From: Arion vulgaris
Lineage: Eukaryota > Mollusca > Gastropoda > Stylommatophora > Arionidae
Assembly (NCBI GenBank): GCA_020796225.1
Contig: CM036758.1
Coordinates: 33,378,842 to 33,442,841, forward strand
Reading direction: 5' to 3'
Length of the DNA stretch: 64,000 bases
Position numbers and translations under genes: made by a program. This document shows positions 50,392 to 60,904 of this stretch, in pieces (position 1 is the stretch's first letter; every line of letters begins with the position of its first letter). The notes below the pieces were generated by a model that saw nothing but the letters and a program-made list of their open reading frames with translations, had not been told where the DNA came from and ran no database searches.

Positions 50392-52958
50392 CTAGAGCAG
50401 CGGATGATTTTGTGGAAATATGGAAGCCTGATCTGATGTAAATCTTTCTCCAGACGTGATTTTATTCCCTTCTGGAAGTAGTTCTTCTGAATGAAGAGAC
50501 ACAGGACGCGGAGAACAGGCAGAAGGATAAAATTTGTGTTCCTTTTCGTGATCCTGATCGATGGGCATCTTCTTCAAATTATTTCCACTATTAGAAGTTA
50601 ACATGTAAGGTATAATACACTTAAAAGCGTCTTTGAAAAGTTTTTTGAAAGATCCTGTCAATAGGCAATATACTATTGGGTTTAAAGAGCGTGCCCCAAA
50701 GGAAAATAACAAAGTGACTGTTCCTCTGTCGATGTATTCACCGAGCAACATGTTGCCCTCATCAAAGTCTTCAACTAAATGATAAATATGCAGTGGGAAC
50801 CATCCAACAGCAAACACAACACCAACAGCAATGATAATCTTTGAAAATGTGCGTCTTTCCTGATTAACGAGTTTCTCAATATGTCCATTTCGTTTTACAC
50901 TTCGTATATTTGAGTTCTTCGATTTACGACTTACTCGATATTGGCATAAGAAGTTTACAAACAGGGGAAGTAAGTACAAACACAGGAAATTCAGAACTGT
51001 GTCTGCTTTGAGAATGTTCTTTGATGCTTGTCGGCTGCACAGAGTTATTGTTCCTACTTTGTGGAACATTGATATTTCTTCGAAGATGTTTGCTCTTGGG
51101 GCCATTACAGAACACGATATGATCCAGATGGAGCATATAAGCAGCACTAGCTTCTTTGGTGATCTGTGGATGATAATAACGATTTAAAGTTAGTAAAGAG
51201 CTAAAACAGATGCAATAAAGCAAATCAAATAATAGGACAAATGACGCCAATTTTAAGATGCAAATACGTCACCATGAACACAAAAAGAGCAATGTTCAAC
51301 ACAATCTTTCTCCCCACATTATGTTACCAGTGCCAAACCTGGACGCTGACAACAAACGATAGAAGAAAACTAGTCACAACAGAGATGAAGTGTCTACGCA
51401 GAATGCTGGGTGTAACAAGAAGAGACCGGTTGAGAAATGAAGACATCAGGAAAAAGTGGGTACAACATCAGTACTAGACTTCATCAAGAAACAACAAATT
51501 AAATGGTTCGGTCACGTAAGCAGATTACCATCAGACAGTGCACCTCAAAGAGCAATGCTGCTCCGATACAATGGGTACAAAGCAAAAGGCCGGCCACGCA
51601 AAAGATGGACCTCAGAGATAACAGAGGCGACGAAAGAGACTATCTACGAAGCGCATACTAGGGCCCGTTTTAGAAATCTCTTCCTGACCTGACGCTGTGA
51701 GGCATACAGGATTCGAGAAAGAAAGAAAGAGCTAAAAATTTATGGGAACAGTTGTGTTTAAGTTATTCACTCGCCCGTGTTTTGACCGGATTCGCACGAG
51801 GAGCAAGGAATAGTAACACTACGACCTGCTGATCAGATTGAGAGAGATGGGTATCGATATTTGTACAGACCGAAAAGAACGACATACCAAATATGCAAAA
51901 ACGATTGATTTATCAACTTCGAACTGGCGTGTTGGGCAGCTGGAAGCTGCAGGATTTGTTGAGGTGGAGATCGGAGCACCTATGGACATGTCCGGAGCGC
52001 TATGATGATAGTCCTCATATAACTGATAACATCGAACTGACGTGCTGGGTCGCTGGATGCTGCTGGATTTGTTGAAGCGGAGATTGGAGCACCTATGGAC
52101 ATGTCCGGAGCGCTATAATGATAGTCCTCATATAACTGATAACTGCTGCCTACAAGGCATGTCGTACGAGGCGACTAAGATAGGGGCCTATGGAGGCTAC
52201 CCTAGTAAATAAAAAGCGTCGTAGAAATCGGATGTACTTGTAGGCGCATAACTGGCACAACGTAATTCGCTCTTAGGCGCATATCACATACATATCACAC
52301 AGAGTGTTTAACAAGTGGACAATATGGAACGTTCGAATTAGAAGTTATTCACTTAATCCGTTGCAACACGCATGTGAACAATGCACAAATCACACCGGTC
52401 CCAGAATTCAGATATCTGAGAAGTATTTTCACAGAAAATGGTAAAATGGACAGAGAAATCGAGATTAGATGCCAAAAGGTCAATGCGTGACATATCTTCT
52501 TCTTCTTCTTTTACTTCAAACGCTTCATATAGTCCACTTGTTAACTACTCTTTGTATGTGATCCGAGCCTAAGAGCGATTGAACGTTGTGCCAGTTATTC
52601 GCCTACAAGTATCACATCCGATTTCTTCAATGCTTTTTATTTACTAGGGTAGCTTCCATAGGCCCCTACCTCAGTCATCTCTTACGACATGCCTTGCAGG
52701 TCTCAGTGTTACTATTCTCTGCTCCCCTGGAGAGCCCTGGCAACACACGGGAGTTGGGGAGACTGATCATCTATGGATCTGCACAGAGTGATGTGACGTT
52801 AATTCGATAACCAATAACCAATAACCAATAATCAACCTACCTGAACGTCCGATACCTGTCTGGAAAGGTGGTAATCATGTATCGATCTAGCCCAGCAGCC
52901 ATGATGGTCATCGCACTGACAGACACACTAACAGACATAATATAATTCTCCAGTTTAC
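50392..52958 (-). CDS. Class A peptide-type G protein-coupled receptor, 3' exons (TM3 to C-tail)
   Basis: Two exons: 52958-52841 (phase 1 in, 2 out) and 51163-50392 (stop at 50392-50394), joined in frame. Exon one reads KLENYIMSVSVSVSAMTI then MAAGLDRYMITTF: TM3 with the DRY motif. A preceding T would make the split codon the conserved Cys of the TM3 disulfide. Exon two has TM4 (LVLLICSIWIISCSVMAP), an ECL2 Cys (TITLCSRQ), TM5 (VLNFLCLYLLPLFVNFLC), a basic third loop, TM6 (IIIAVGVVFAVGWFPLHIYH) and TM7 with NPIVY. A membrane-proximal Cys (FKDAFKC) may be palmitoylated, followed by an 80-residue tail. The pattern is that of neuropeptide receptors at the plasma membrane; the ligand is unknown. 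TM1-2 exons were not recognised. The exon end is tandemly repeated downstream. Strong as a GPCR, incomplete at the 5' end. Confidence 0.92.
51190..51725 (+). mobile_element. LINE C-terminal end in the GPCR intron
   Basis: Plus frames: TPILRCKYVTMNTKRAMFNT, CYQCQTWTLTTNDRRKLVTT, then after a frameshift VLDFIKKQQIKWFGHVSRLP and GRPRKRWTSEITEATKETIY. Best-preserved end of the 23606 family. Confidence 0.88.
51820..52345 (+). mobile_element. RNase H-type LINE end (51820-52140) followed by SINE-B (52145-52345)
   Basis: gatcagattgagagagatgg and the RTGVLGSWKLQDLLRWRSEH block match 22150-22330. A stretch (ctggatgctgctggatttgt) is duplicated at 52045-52135. The SINE-B then runs from the core catgtcgtacgaggcgacta to atggaacgttcgaatta. 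Confidence 0.75.
52360..52495 (+). mobile_element. LINE reverse transcriptase fragment
   Basis: Plus frame: ITPVPEFRYLRSIFTENGKM then DREIEIRCQKVNA. Sister of 38547-38693. Confidence 0.7.
52497..52745 (-). mobile_element. SINE-B with tail
   Basis: Starts with the reversed (GAA)n tail (tcttcttcttctt), then the reversed consensus to ctctgctcccctggagagcc. It is 96 bp from the TM3 exon. Confidence 0.85.
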
Positions 52959-53119
52959 CTGTGAAGAAAAAAGGATGTGTAGGAATGTTAGATCTTTTAT
53001 TTTGCATTATTATTATTAACCCTTACCTGTAAGTGATCAGTAAGGAATTTTGTTATGTCGGAGGCATAAAGAAAAATCACAACCTGAACATTTTCGCGAC
53101 AACTGCACTAGCTACGCAG

Positions 53120-53290
53120 CCATTAAATCCCCTGGGCTCATGTAGCCCTGCCCTACACCGTACTAGAAATTGGGCTCATGTAGCCCTACCCTACACCGTA
53201 CTAGAAATTGAGCTCATGTAGCCCTGCCCTACACCGTACTAGAAATTGAGCTCATGTAGCCCTGCCTTACACCGTACTAGAAATCGGTAT
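53120..53290. repeat. 38-bp tandem repeat (gctcatgtagccctgcccta)
   Basis: Four units ending accgtactagaaatt. The flank at 53085-53115 resembles SINE-F, so the array may have grown within one. Confidence 0.9.
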
Positions 53291-53369
53291 TAAAGGCAGT
53301 AACAAAAGTTTTTGTGTGTGTTTTTAAAAATAGGTGCTCAGTCTTACCCGGTAGAAGTCGAAGGGTATG

Positions 53370-53985
53370 CATGCTCATGGTTCCGATGGCTCTATTTATT
53401 CACTGGAGGAAGAAGAATCTTTCTGACATCATCTAGTGCTTGGCACCGGAAGAAGTGGTGGTGAACGGTTTCATGATGATGTGCACACAGCTGGCACTCT
53501 TGAGTGTGTTGTGGTTGAATTCTGTTCAAGTAATTAAGTGATGTGTTGGGTTCGGAGTTGAAATATAATGCTCGATTCTTCTTGTAAGGTGGTTGATGTT
53601 GTCATTGTGGTTTGGGTTGGCCATGGGTCTGTAAACCTCTCTTCCCGTGTCTCCCTTGGTACATCTGTTCAGCCGTTCTTTATTTGTTGTCATTAGGATT
53701 TGCTTTGCTTGTATGGAGAGCTGTTGCTGTGTTTGGTTGTTCTTGTGTTGAACCTTTCTTGACTAGCCTGTCTGCTTGATCAATTCCGGGTGTATTTGAA
53801 TGTCCAGGGATCCACTGCATAGTTATTTTGATGTCATTCGATGTAAAATGTTTATCAATATCTAAGGTTAGATGGGAGAGATCAGATTTATAATGTCCAC
53901 CATCTTCTAGTAGCTTGTAGGACAGACATTGGAACTGTGAAAATAATAACGTTTTGTGCCTTTGATGGAAAGACATCGAAAACAG
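53370..53985 (-). mobile_element. RNase H-type LINE fragment
   Basis: Minus frame: IKITMQWIPGHSNTPGIDQA then DRLVKKGSTQEQPNTATALH. Close paralog of 17400-17980 over its whole length. Confidence 0.85.
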
Positions 53986-54212
53986 AAAAAAACCAATGTG
54001 CAACGTTTACACGTTCATGGCAAAAATCAAACATATCACAAAGAGTGATTAAAATTGGTCGTAAAGAGTGATTAAAATTGCTCGTAAAGAATGATTAAAA
54101 TTGGTCGTAAAGAATGATTAAAATTGGTCGCAAAGAATGATTACAATTGGTCGTAAAAAGTGATTAAAATTGCTCGTAAAGAATGAACGCAAAGAAGAAG
54201 AAGAAGTCTTTA
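53986..54212 (+). mobile_element. SINE-A 3' half with tandemly amplified 24-bp end
   Basis: From aaccaatgtgcaacgtttac, with the segment gtgattaaaattggtcgtaa present seven times before the GAA tail. The head is missing. Confidence 0.9.
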
Positions 54213-54239
54213 GGTGATACAAAGCTGCTTCTAACGCAT

Positions 54240-54485
54240 GAAAATCATGGCATATCCTGTACAGAACTTCGTCATCCCCCACAGTAAACGAGTTGTTGAT
54301 TTACTAGGCACTACTTACACGTTCAGTAGTTTGCCACTGCTATCTGAACTGTGAGGTCTGGTTTCACCGTTTGCAAAATTCCACGTGAAAAAATTTGCTT
54401 CCAAACTGCCTGCCGTGGTGTCTGCACCAGGTATACTTGGGTTGTGATCGAGCTCACTACTGCTGAAGCTATAGACACCCACAGG
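54240..54485 (-). mobile_element. SINE-C
   Basis: Reversed SINE-C (gaaaatcatggcatatcctg to gctgaagctatagacacccac). 54486-54900 is AT-rich and shows nothing recognisable. Confidence 0.8.
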
Positions 54486-54903
54486 ATGATAGTTAGAGGG
54501 TGATTAATTACCCCTTGTATTCTCTTGTTTCGTTTTGTTAAAAAAAAATTTCCTACACAATGATGTTTCCAAAATGTCGAGGTTATTTTCAGCGCAAAGA
54601 TTGGAATAATTATAAAATCACATTGAATTTTGAGCTTTAAGAAAAGGAAACATTTCAAGAAATTAGTTATGCAACTAAACTCCTACCAAGGGCAAATAAT
54701 TTATTGAGTTATATAATCAATTAGAAGTTTTGAAATTAAAATATGTCTGTAGTTTATTTAGAACAGCGATGACCAACGAAGCACACCCAGGCGTCATGGT
54801 ACCCGTGTGAGGCATCCATGACGCCCTATTTTACTCGACAGGTTTAAAAGTTAATAAGAATTTCAAGGAAAAAAAAAGTATTTTTGAATAATAGTTTGTT
54901 TCG

Positions 54904-54938
54904 TGGTCTCTGTGTTGTAGAGGTTAGGTGCTATCTAG

Positions 54939-54978
<40 letters not shown>

Positions 54979-55062
54979 GTGCTTCAGTTTTTTTCGCAAC
55001 CATAATATATATAATTATGATTGCGAAAAAACTGAAACACACTGATTGATTGATTGATTGCT
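54904..55062 (+). repeat. SINE-D head and hairpin-forming inverted repeat with CAAT/ATTG ends
   Basis: 54904-54936 is the tRNA-like head of SINE-D (gtctctgtgttgtagaggtt). 54937-55062 is an inverted repeat: caatcaat units, gcttcagtttttttcgcaac and cataat, a 7-bp AT loop, then the near-complement and tgattgattgattgct. Two SINE tails joined head to head could give this. Confidence 0.8.
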
Positions 55063-55134
55063 ATATATATATATAACACGAACAAAGAGTCAGGATTTCA
55101 GTTTTAATGTGTTATTATTTGATATTAATATTCT

Positions 55135-55520
55135 TCTCCATCAAATAGCTTGTACTGAGCAGAACTTTACCACATCAACAGTCCTTCCGGATTTCTCTCT
55201 CCCATAGGCCAGATATTCCACCTCTGCAGCCGTCATGCTCAAATCATCAGTTACATCCTGAATCCATCTTCTCTGTGGACTTCCTCTTCTCCTCTTTGCC
55301 GGGTTATCTCAACCAACCCACATCAACAGCTAGATTGCAATAGTTGGGATTGAAGATTGGAGTATCCAGAAAATAACAGCACAACATTAATGTGAGTAGG
55401 CTCATCTATCAACATCGAACTGGTACGGTTAGTCGCTGGACGCTGTTGGAGATATTGCGAAGGAGATCGGAGCACCTTTGGAAATGTATGGAGTGAAATG
55501 AAGTTATTCCAAACTGAAAC
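55135..55520. mobile_element. LINE end (55135-55310, -) and RNase H-type LINE end (55400-55520, +)
   Basis: The first is the reverse of the 12490-type end (tcaaatagcttgtactgagc). The second reads LIYQHRTGTVSRWTLLEILR on the plus strand, as at 58740. 55521-55840 has no recognised feature. Confidence 0.75.
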
Positions 55521-55840
55521 TGAACTGAGATATTCAAAACTGTTCCCATTTTCTATTTTCTTGCATCGATAAAAATATCATTTGTCATGCTTGTTTTATC
55601 CGTTGTCATTATTGAGGCCTACGTGACATATTCTGCAATATTATTTCTGTAATTATGGTCTTGCATTCTTTACGTTGACGTTTACAAAAAATGCATAAAT
55701 AATTAATCTATTTCTAAATAAGACAGACATATCCTAACGGTTACTGACCTACCCTCTGAAATGTACACCGCTATAAGTACGACATAAATCTTGTTTTTGT
55801 TTTATTTTGCTGTTCACCCACATATGACCTCCAGTACGGA

Positions 55841-56371
55841 TTTTTCCATGCATATATTTTTCCATGCATATATTTTTCTATGCATATATTTTTCCATGCA
55901 TATATTTTTCTATGCATATATTTTTCCATGCATATATTTTTCCATGCATATATTTTTCCATGCATATATTTTTCCATGCATATATTTTTCCATGCATATA
56001 TTTTTCCATGCATATATTTTTCCATGCATATATTTTTCCATGCATATATTTTTCCATGCATATATTTTTCCATGCATATATTTTTCCATGCATATATTTT
56101 TCCATGCATATATTTTTCCATGCATATATTTTTCTATGCATATATTTTTCCATGCATATATTTTTCCATGCATATATTTTCCCATGTATATATTTTTCCA
56201 TGTATATATTTTTCCATGCATATATTTTTCCATGCATATATTTTTCCATGCATATATTTTTCCATACATATATTTTTCCATACATATATTTTTCCATGCA
56301 TATATTTTTCCATGCATATATTTTTCCATGCATATATTTTTCCATGCATATATTTTCCATGTATATATTTT
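55841..56371. repeat. 16-bp satellite (catgcatatatttttc), about 33 copies
   Basis: Near-perfect 16-mers with rare tgtata or tacata variants. As 16 is not a multiple of three, each of the three frames gives the same rotating peptide repeat (MHIFFHAYIFPCIYFS) on the plus strand and KNICMEKYMHGKIYAW on the minus. The long open frames are artefacts. Confidence 0.97.
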
Positions 56372-56579
56372 CGTTTCCGCTATTTTTTGTTTACTGTTTT
56401 ATTTCAACCAATATTTACTTTCAACCAATCAAAAATGCTCAACATAATCACGTGATAGAATTATTATAATTATATATTTTAAAACATTGTTGGTTATCAT
56501 TTATGTCATCATATACGAGGCGCACTCGAGGGCTCTTGCGAGAGCTCGTGGCATGCCCTGAACGGGACGAAAGGAATCA

Positions 56580-56960
56580 CCATCGAATAGCTTATCATGA
56601 GCAGAACTTTACCTCCCTAACAGTCCTTCTGAATTTCTCTTTCTCATAGGTCAGATATCCCGTCTCTGCAGCCGTCATACTCAGATCATCATCGAAAGCT
56701 AGTCCTGAGCTGGGAATTTCTCTCTCCCAAGACAGGTTCTGCAGCTCGAATCATCAGTTACATCCTGAATCCCTTCGTGTCAATTGTTCAAAATAGTAAA
56801 TTTTTTTTATTATTTATAATAGTCAGTTTTCTCAAATCCTTTGTGGATAGATCTATCTGCTCTCTTCTGCGTCCACGATATACGGGCGTTAATACATGTT
56901 TGAACACCCGATATCTACGTGATAGGAAGCAGGTACGTATGTGTAGTATATATTTCTTCT
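56580..56960 (-). mobile_element. LINE C-terminal fragments, partly duplicated
   Basis: Reverse of 12490-type end at 56580-56700, again at 56700-56775, then reversed coding (ctctgcgtccacgatatacg) to 56960. The 130 bases before it (56460-56575) show nothing. Confidence 0.75.
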
Positions 56961-57020
56961 TATCCTTCTTATTTATAACTATGTTTTAGTTTATTTAGCA
57001 TTCCAGTGTTGGATTTGTTT

Positions 57021-57050
57021 TCTTGATAAAGGTCTATGATCGAAACGTCG
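57021..57050 (+). other. Hammerhead-like motif, copy 3
   Basis: cttgataaaggtctatgatc then gaaacgtcgag: TGATAA box, GGTC/GATC stem, GAAAC. The stem bases differ from copy 1 yet still pair, which is the best hint that the fold matters. Confidence 0.35.
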
Positions 57051-57243
57051 AGTGTTATCATTTTTATATTTAATAGTTCATTTTTTTTCATTTCTTATAT
57101 AATACTGCAATTTACGTGTCCACGTCACAACCGCCCATTTACTCAGTATTATCGCAGCCTCCCCAGGATTTCTCCATCTTCTCTGATTTCTTATCTGATC
57201 CAGTCTGACCGACCTCCGGTTTGTAGGTTTCCGTACATCGCCT

Positions 57244-57792
57244 TAGTAGTAGTATAGTTGTAGTAGTAGCAGTAGTAGAAGAAATAGTAGCAATAGTAGC
57301 AGTAGTAGTAGTAGCAACAGCAACAGCAGTAGTAGTAGCAGTAGCTGCGGTAGTAGCAGTAGTAGTAGCAGTAGTAGCAGTAGTAGTAGCAACACCAACA
57401 ACAGTAGTAGTAACAGTAGCAACAGTAGTAGTAGAAGTAGTAGCAATAGTAACAGTAGTAGAAGTAGTAGCAATAGTAGTAGTAGTGGTAGTAGTAACAG
57501 TAGCTGCAGTAGTAGTAGCAGCAGTAGTTGTAGTAGTAGTAGTAGTAGTAGTAGTAGAAGTAGTAATAATAGTAGAGCAGTAGTAGCAACAGTAGTAGTA
57601 GCAGTAGTAGTAGTAGTAGTAGTAATAGTAGTAGCAATAGAGTAGTAGTAGCAGTATTAGTAGTAGTAAATGTAGTAGTAATAGTAGTAGTAGTAGTAAC
57701 AACCATAGTAGCAGCAACAGCAGTAGTAGTAGCAATAGTAGCTGCAGTAGGAGTAGTTATGGCAGTATTAGTAGTTGTAGTTGTAGTAGTAC
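57244..57792. repeat. (GTA)n imperfect trinucleotide array, about 550 bp
   Basis: Runs of agtagtagc, agtagtaac and agtagtagt triplets. All frames are open for long distances (poly-Leu, poly-Thr or Tyr/Cys on the minus strand); not coding. Confidence 0.97.
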
Positions 57793-58089
57793 CAGCCGTA
57801 GACATAAAATATATCTCTCAATGAGCGACCGAGCACTTGAACGAATGAACGCTCGTTTCGTAAAAAAATCCCGCCATCCAAATCCAAAGTTTTTCACACG
57901 GCCACCGCCCTGGAAACTACTGCGAAGAATTCGCTGAGAATAATACTAATATTGTCTGGTTTTCCAGAATGAGTTGCAAGAGACGAGGTCAATAACCGGA
58001 CATTGGAAGGAGTGGTAGCAACTGACCGGATCTAACCGTGCGCACATTTCATTGACAGTGGAATACAAAAGACGTTACCCGTTTATTGG

Positions 58090-58545
58090 TGTCTTCCCAA
58101 GATGTGGGCGTGGCTAACAAGCATCTGTTAGTTACCAATGAGAAGAAGGAGTTTTCAGAACCCGAGAGTGAACAAGTATTAGGGTTTACGGGAAAAAACC
58201 AGAATTACCAAACACAGGATTCGAACCACATACACCCGGAACGACCTCATAGTCAGAAAGAGCATAACAGTGTAATTCACTGTTTTGGCGTAGATCACAA
58301 AGTCCAAATATACGTCAAAACTGATCGAAAAGGCAAAGATCCGGGCCGAAATAGTCGACAGAAAGGATCGTACCTAGGAAAGCTCACCCTAGTAAATCAA
58401 AAGCTGGCTGAAACCGAATGTGTGGGCCTAGTCACCATGGGTGCATATTCGACCCAACGTAGATCACTCCGTTCTTGTCAATTATATATCACAAAAGAAT
58501 GATAAAATTGGCCGTGAAGAACGTTCGAAAAGAAGAAGAACCACA
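58090..58545 (+). mobile_element. SINE-B2-like element with tRNA-like region
   Basis: 58195-58240 has an acaggattcgaaccacatac B-box-like stretch. 58340-58540 carries cctagtaaatcaaaagctgg, ctgaaaccgaatg, tatcacaaaagaatg and a GAAGAAGAA tail. The 138-codon open frame through it is not a gene. Confidence 0.6.
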
Positions 58546-58689
58546 TACCCTTTTTCTTACGGCATAAATTGCTTAGCCCAACAATTCGAGTGTTTTCAAG
58601 AACATATTTTAAAAACAAATTGCTGTAATGAGGAGCGTCTTTCATAAACTCTTCGTCTTGTTAGACACAGAATAATCAGGTCAGGTTTG

Positions 58690-58870
58690 ATCAGCTGGGG
58701 TTGAAGATTGGATTGGCCAGAAAAGAACATTACAACGGGTATATGAGTAGGCTCATCAATCAACATCGAACTAGTACGTTTAGTCGCTGGACGCTGTTGG
58801 AGATATTGCGATGGAGATCGGAGCACATATGGACATGCCCAGAGTGAAATGAAGCTATTCTAAACTGAAA
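58690..58870 (+). mobile_element. RNase H-type LINE 3' end
   Basis: Plus frame: LINQHRTSTFSRWTLLEILR then WRSEHIWTCPE and stop. Confidence 0.75.
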
Positions 58871-58959
58871 CTGAGAGAGAAAGAAAGAGACACGTTGTAT
58901 TAAATGTAAACATATCTTGGAAATTACTTCGCGATCCATTCACCTGCTGGTATTTCCCT

Positions 58960-60385
58960 GTTTAGAAAATCAAATTATTTGTTCCAAATTCTTCCAACGA
59001 GGAATGGAATTGATAGGACAAAACAATCAGAATACAAAAAGCATGCATATTCCCAGTGACAACATATGGGTGTGAATCGTGGACAGTTAAGAAGGCAGTC
59101 GCCCAAGTGATTACCGGGGCCCAAATTTGGGGTGTAAAGAATAGAACCACTGTTACCTGCCACGCTTGTCATAAGAGGCGACGAAGGAGGTTTAGCTGAA
59201 ATCGGATGCACGTGTCCTAAACGTGTAAAAGTCTATGCGTTTAAGGGGCCTACCAAACCAATGTGCAACGTATACACGTTCTTGGCAAAGATCAAACATA
59301 TCACAAAGAGTGATTAAAATTTTTCGTAAAGAACGAACGCAAAGAAGAAGAAGAAGAAGAAGGCAGTGGAAGAACATATATGTGCTTTTGAATATAAGTG
59401 TTACAGAGGAGTTCTCCGTATATCATGAACAGAGAAGAAATAAATAGATCTATCCAGAAATAAATAGATCTATCCAGAAAGCTACTCCTATCTCGGTCAG
59501 ATGATAACAGATGATGGCAGATGTATAACTGAAATTAAAAAGAGAATAGGAATGGCCAAGGATAATTTCAATAGTATGAGAAAGTTACTGACATCCAAAC
59601 AAATCACAAACAGGCTAAAAATTAGAATGATCAAATGCTATATATATCCTATATTAATGTATGGCTCGGAAACATGGACAATGAACAAGCAGTTAGAAGA
59701 CAGAATTGATGCATTTGAGATGTGGATATATAGAAGAATAAGCAGAGTTTCATGGACAGAAAAACAGACAAATAAACAAGTTTTAGGAAAACTAGGCATG
59801 AAGAAACAATTATTAAGAGAAATAAAATTCAAACAAGTAAAGTATTTTGGGCACATAAAAGGCATGACACCATGATAAAACATTTACTAGAGGGGAAAGT
59901 TGAGGGAGAAGAGCAAGAGGAAGACCGAGAGATAAGTGGGAGGGAAACTTTAAGAAATGGACAGGTTACAGTCTGGCAGTGTGCAACACCAAGGCGAAAG
60001 ACAGAGGATGCTGGAGATTCATTGCAGCCAACCTTCGATGTGGAGACGGCACCTGATGATGATGATGATCCAGAAAGAACTCAATATCAAAGAAAACTGG
60101 CTGATGCTACAAATAAGTATGAGAAAATTGAGGTATTTTGGACATATAAAGAGACACTAAGGGTTGGAGAAGACTATCATGGAAGGATACATCCCGGCAA
60201 AGAGAAAACGAGAAAGATCCCATAGAAGATGGTTTCAGGATGTAACTGATGATTTGAGCATGCCGGCTGCAGATAAGGACATCTGGCCTGTGAGAGAGAG
60301 AAATTCTGAAGGACTGTTAGGGTGGCAAAGTTCTGCTCAGGACAAGATGGTGATGAATAACGAGGAAGTAAGAGCAGAAATGGCG
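58960..60385 (+). mobile_element. LINE reverse transcriptase C-terminal ends with nested SINE-A
   Basis: 58990-59099 and 59357-59430 join into IPVTTYGCESWTVKKAV / EEHICAFEYKCYRGVLRIS around the SINE-A. 59501-59875 is a 124-codon frame of a sister element (RMIKCYIYPILMYGSETWTM, FEMWIYRRISRVSWTEKQTN, FKQVKYFGHIKGM). 60060-60385 is a third end (EKIEVFWTYKETLR; WFQDVTDDLSMPAADKD). Confidence 0.88.
59100..59356 (+). mobile_element. SINE-A nested in LINE, 11-bp target duplication
   Basis: aagaaggcagt at 59089-59099 and 59357-59367. Full head, core and GAA tail. The right duplicate merges with the GAA tail, so its exact start is ambiguous by a few bases. Confidence 0.88.
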
Positions 60386-60658
60386 CGTTCGAAATTTCAT
60401 TCACAATTCACAAGATAACATTAGGGTCAGAGGTCAGGAAATTAAAAAAAAAGAAAAAGAGACAACGCGTTTTCATTCAAATATATTGTACTCGAAGCTA
60501 CGTCAGTGGCAGAGGGTCATTCAATACAAACTATGACCTCGTGGGGTTAATACAAGGTCCATTCTCCCTTTTCATTCATACATTCCAAGTCTGTCGGAGA
60601 TGTTAGAGACACGGTTTTAGTTGGTGTTCAACCCCGGATGTATTCTATATCAACATAC

Positions 60659-60791
60659 CTAAGATGGAATGGTTTCCGGTCTTGATAACTTGCATGGTGG
60701 GAAATAGTTCCCGAATCGTTTGATCATCGTCATTGCCATCATGTGCCATGCCGACTAGATTTCCGTCACAGGCATCATCGTGATGTATATC
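60659..60791 (-). CDS. Possible isolated exon, maybe GPCR N-terminal
   Basis: The minus strand has an acceptor (TTTCTAAAAG), an open stretch of 44 codons and a good donor (G then GTATGT). It reads DIHHDDACDGNLVGMAHDGN, then DDDQTIRELFPTMQVIK and TGNHSIL. It is acidic, with one N-glycosylation sequon (NHS), and lies in repeat-free sequence on the GPCR strand. It could be part of the receptor's extracellular N-terminus, but TM1-2 are not found between it and TM3. It may also belong to another gene or be chance. Confidence 0.3.
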
Positions 60792-60904
60792 CTTTTAGAA
60801 AAACAACGCTTTTATTACAGATCACCTGAAAGACAATCATTTTCTTGTAAGTTCTACGGTCTCCACCAAGATCATGTTCAATATTTTTGTAATGTCCTGT
60901 TCAT

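Noticed and set aside
55745..55790. Minus-strand segment reading KIYVVLIAVYISEG before a GTAGGT donor, a possible TM1 exon of the GPCR
   Set aside because: No pyrimidine tract or good acceptor precedes it, an in-frame stop lies just upstream, and the canonical GN motif is absent.
55771..56469. Long open frames of 116-218 codons on both strands
   Set aside because: They are translations of the 16-bp satellite; the same peptide rotates through all frames.
57139..57805. Minus-strand frames of about 200 codons (poly-Leu, poly-Thr, Tyr/Cys)
   Set aside because: They are translations of the (GTA)n array, with no start context, domain or splice support.
58086..58502. 138-codon plus frame that looks gene-like
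   Set aside because: It overlaps a SINE-B2-type element with B-box-like sequence and a GAA tail; no splice sites or domain.
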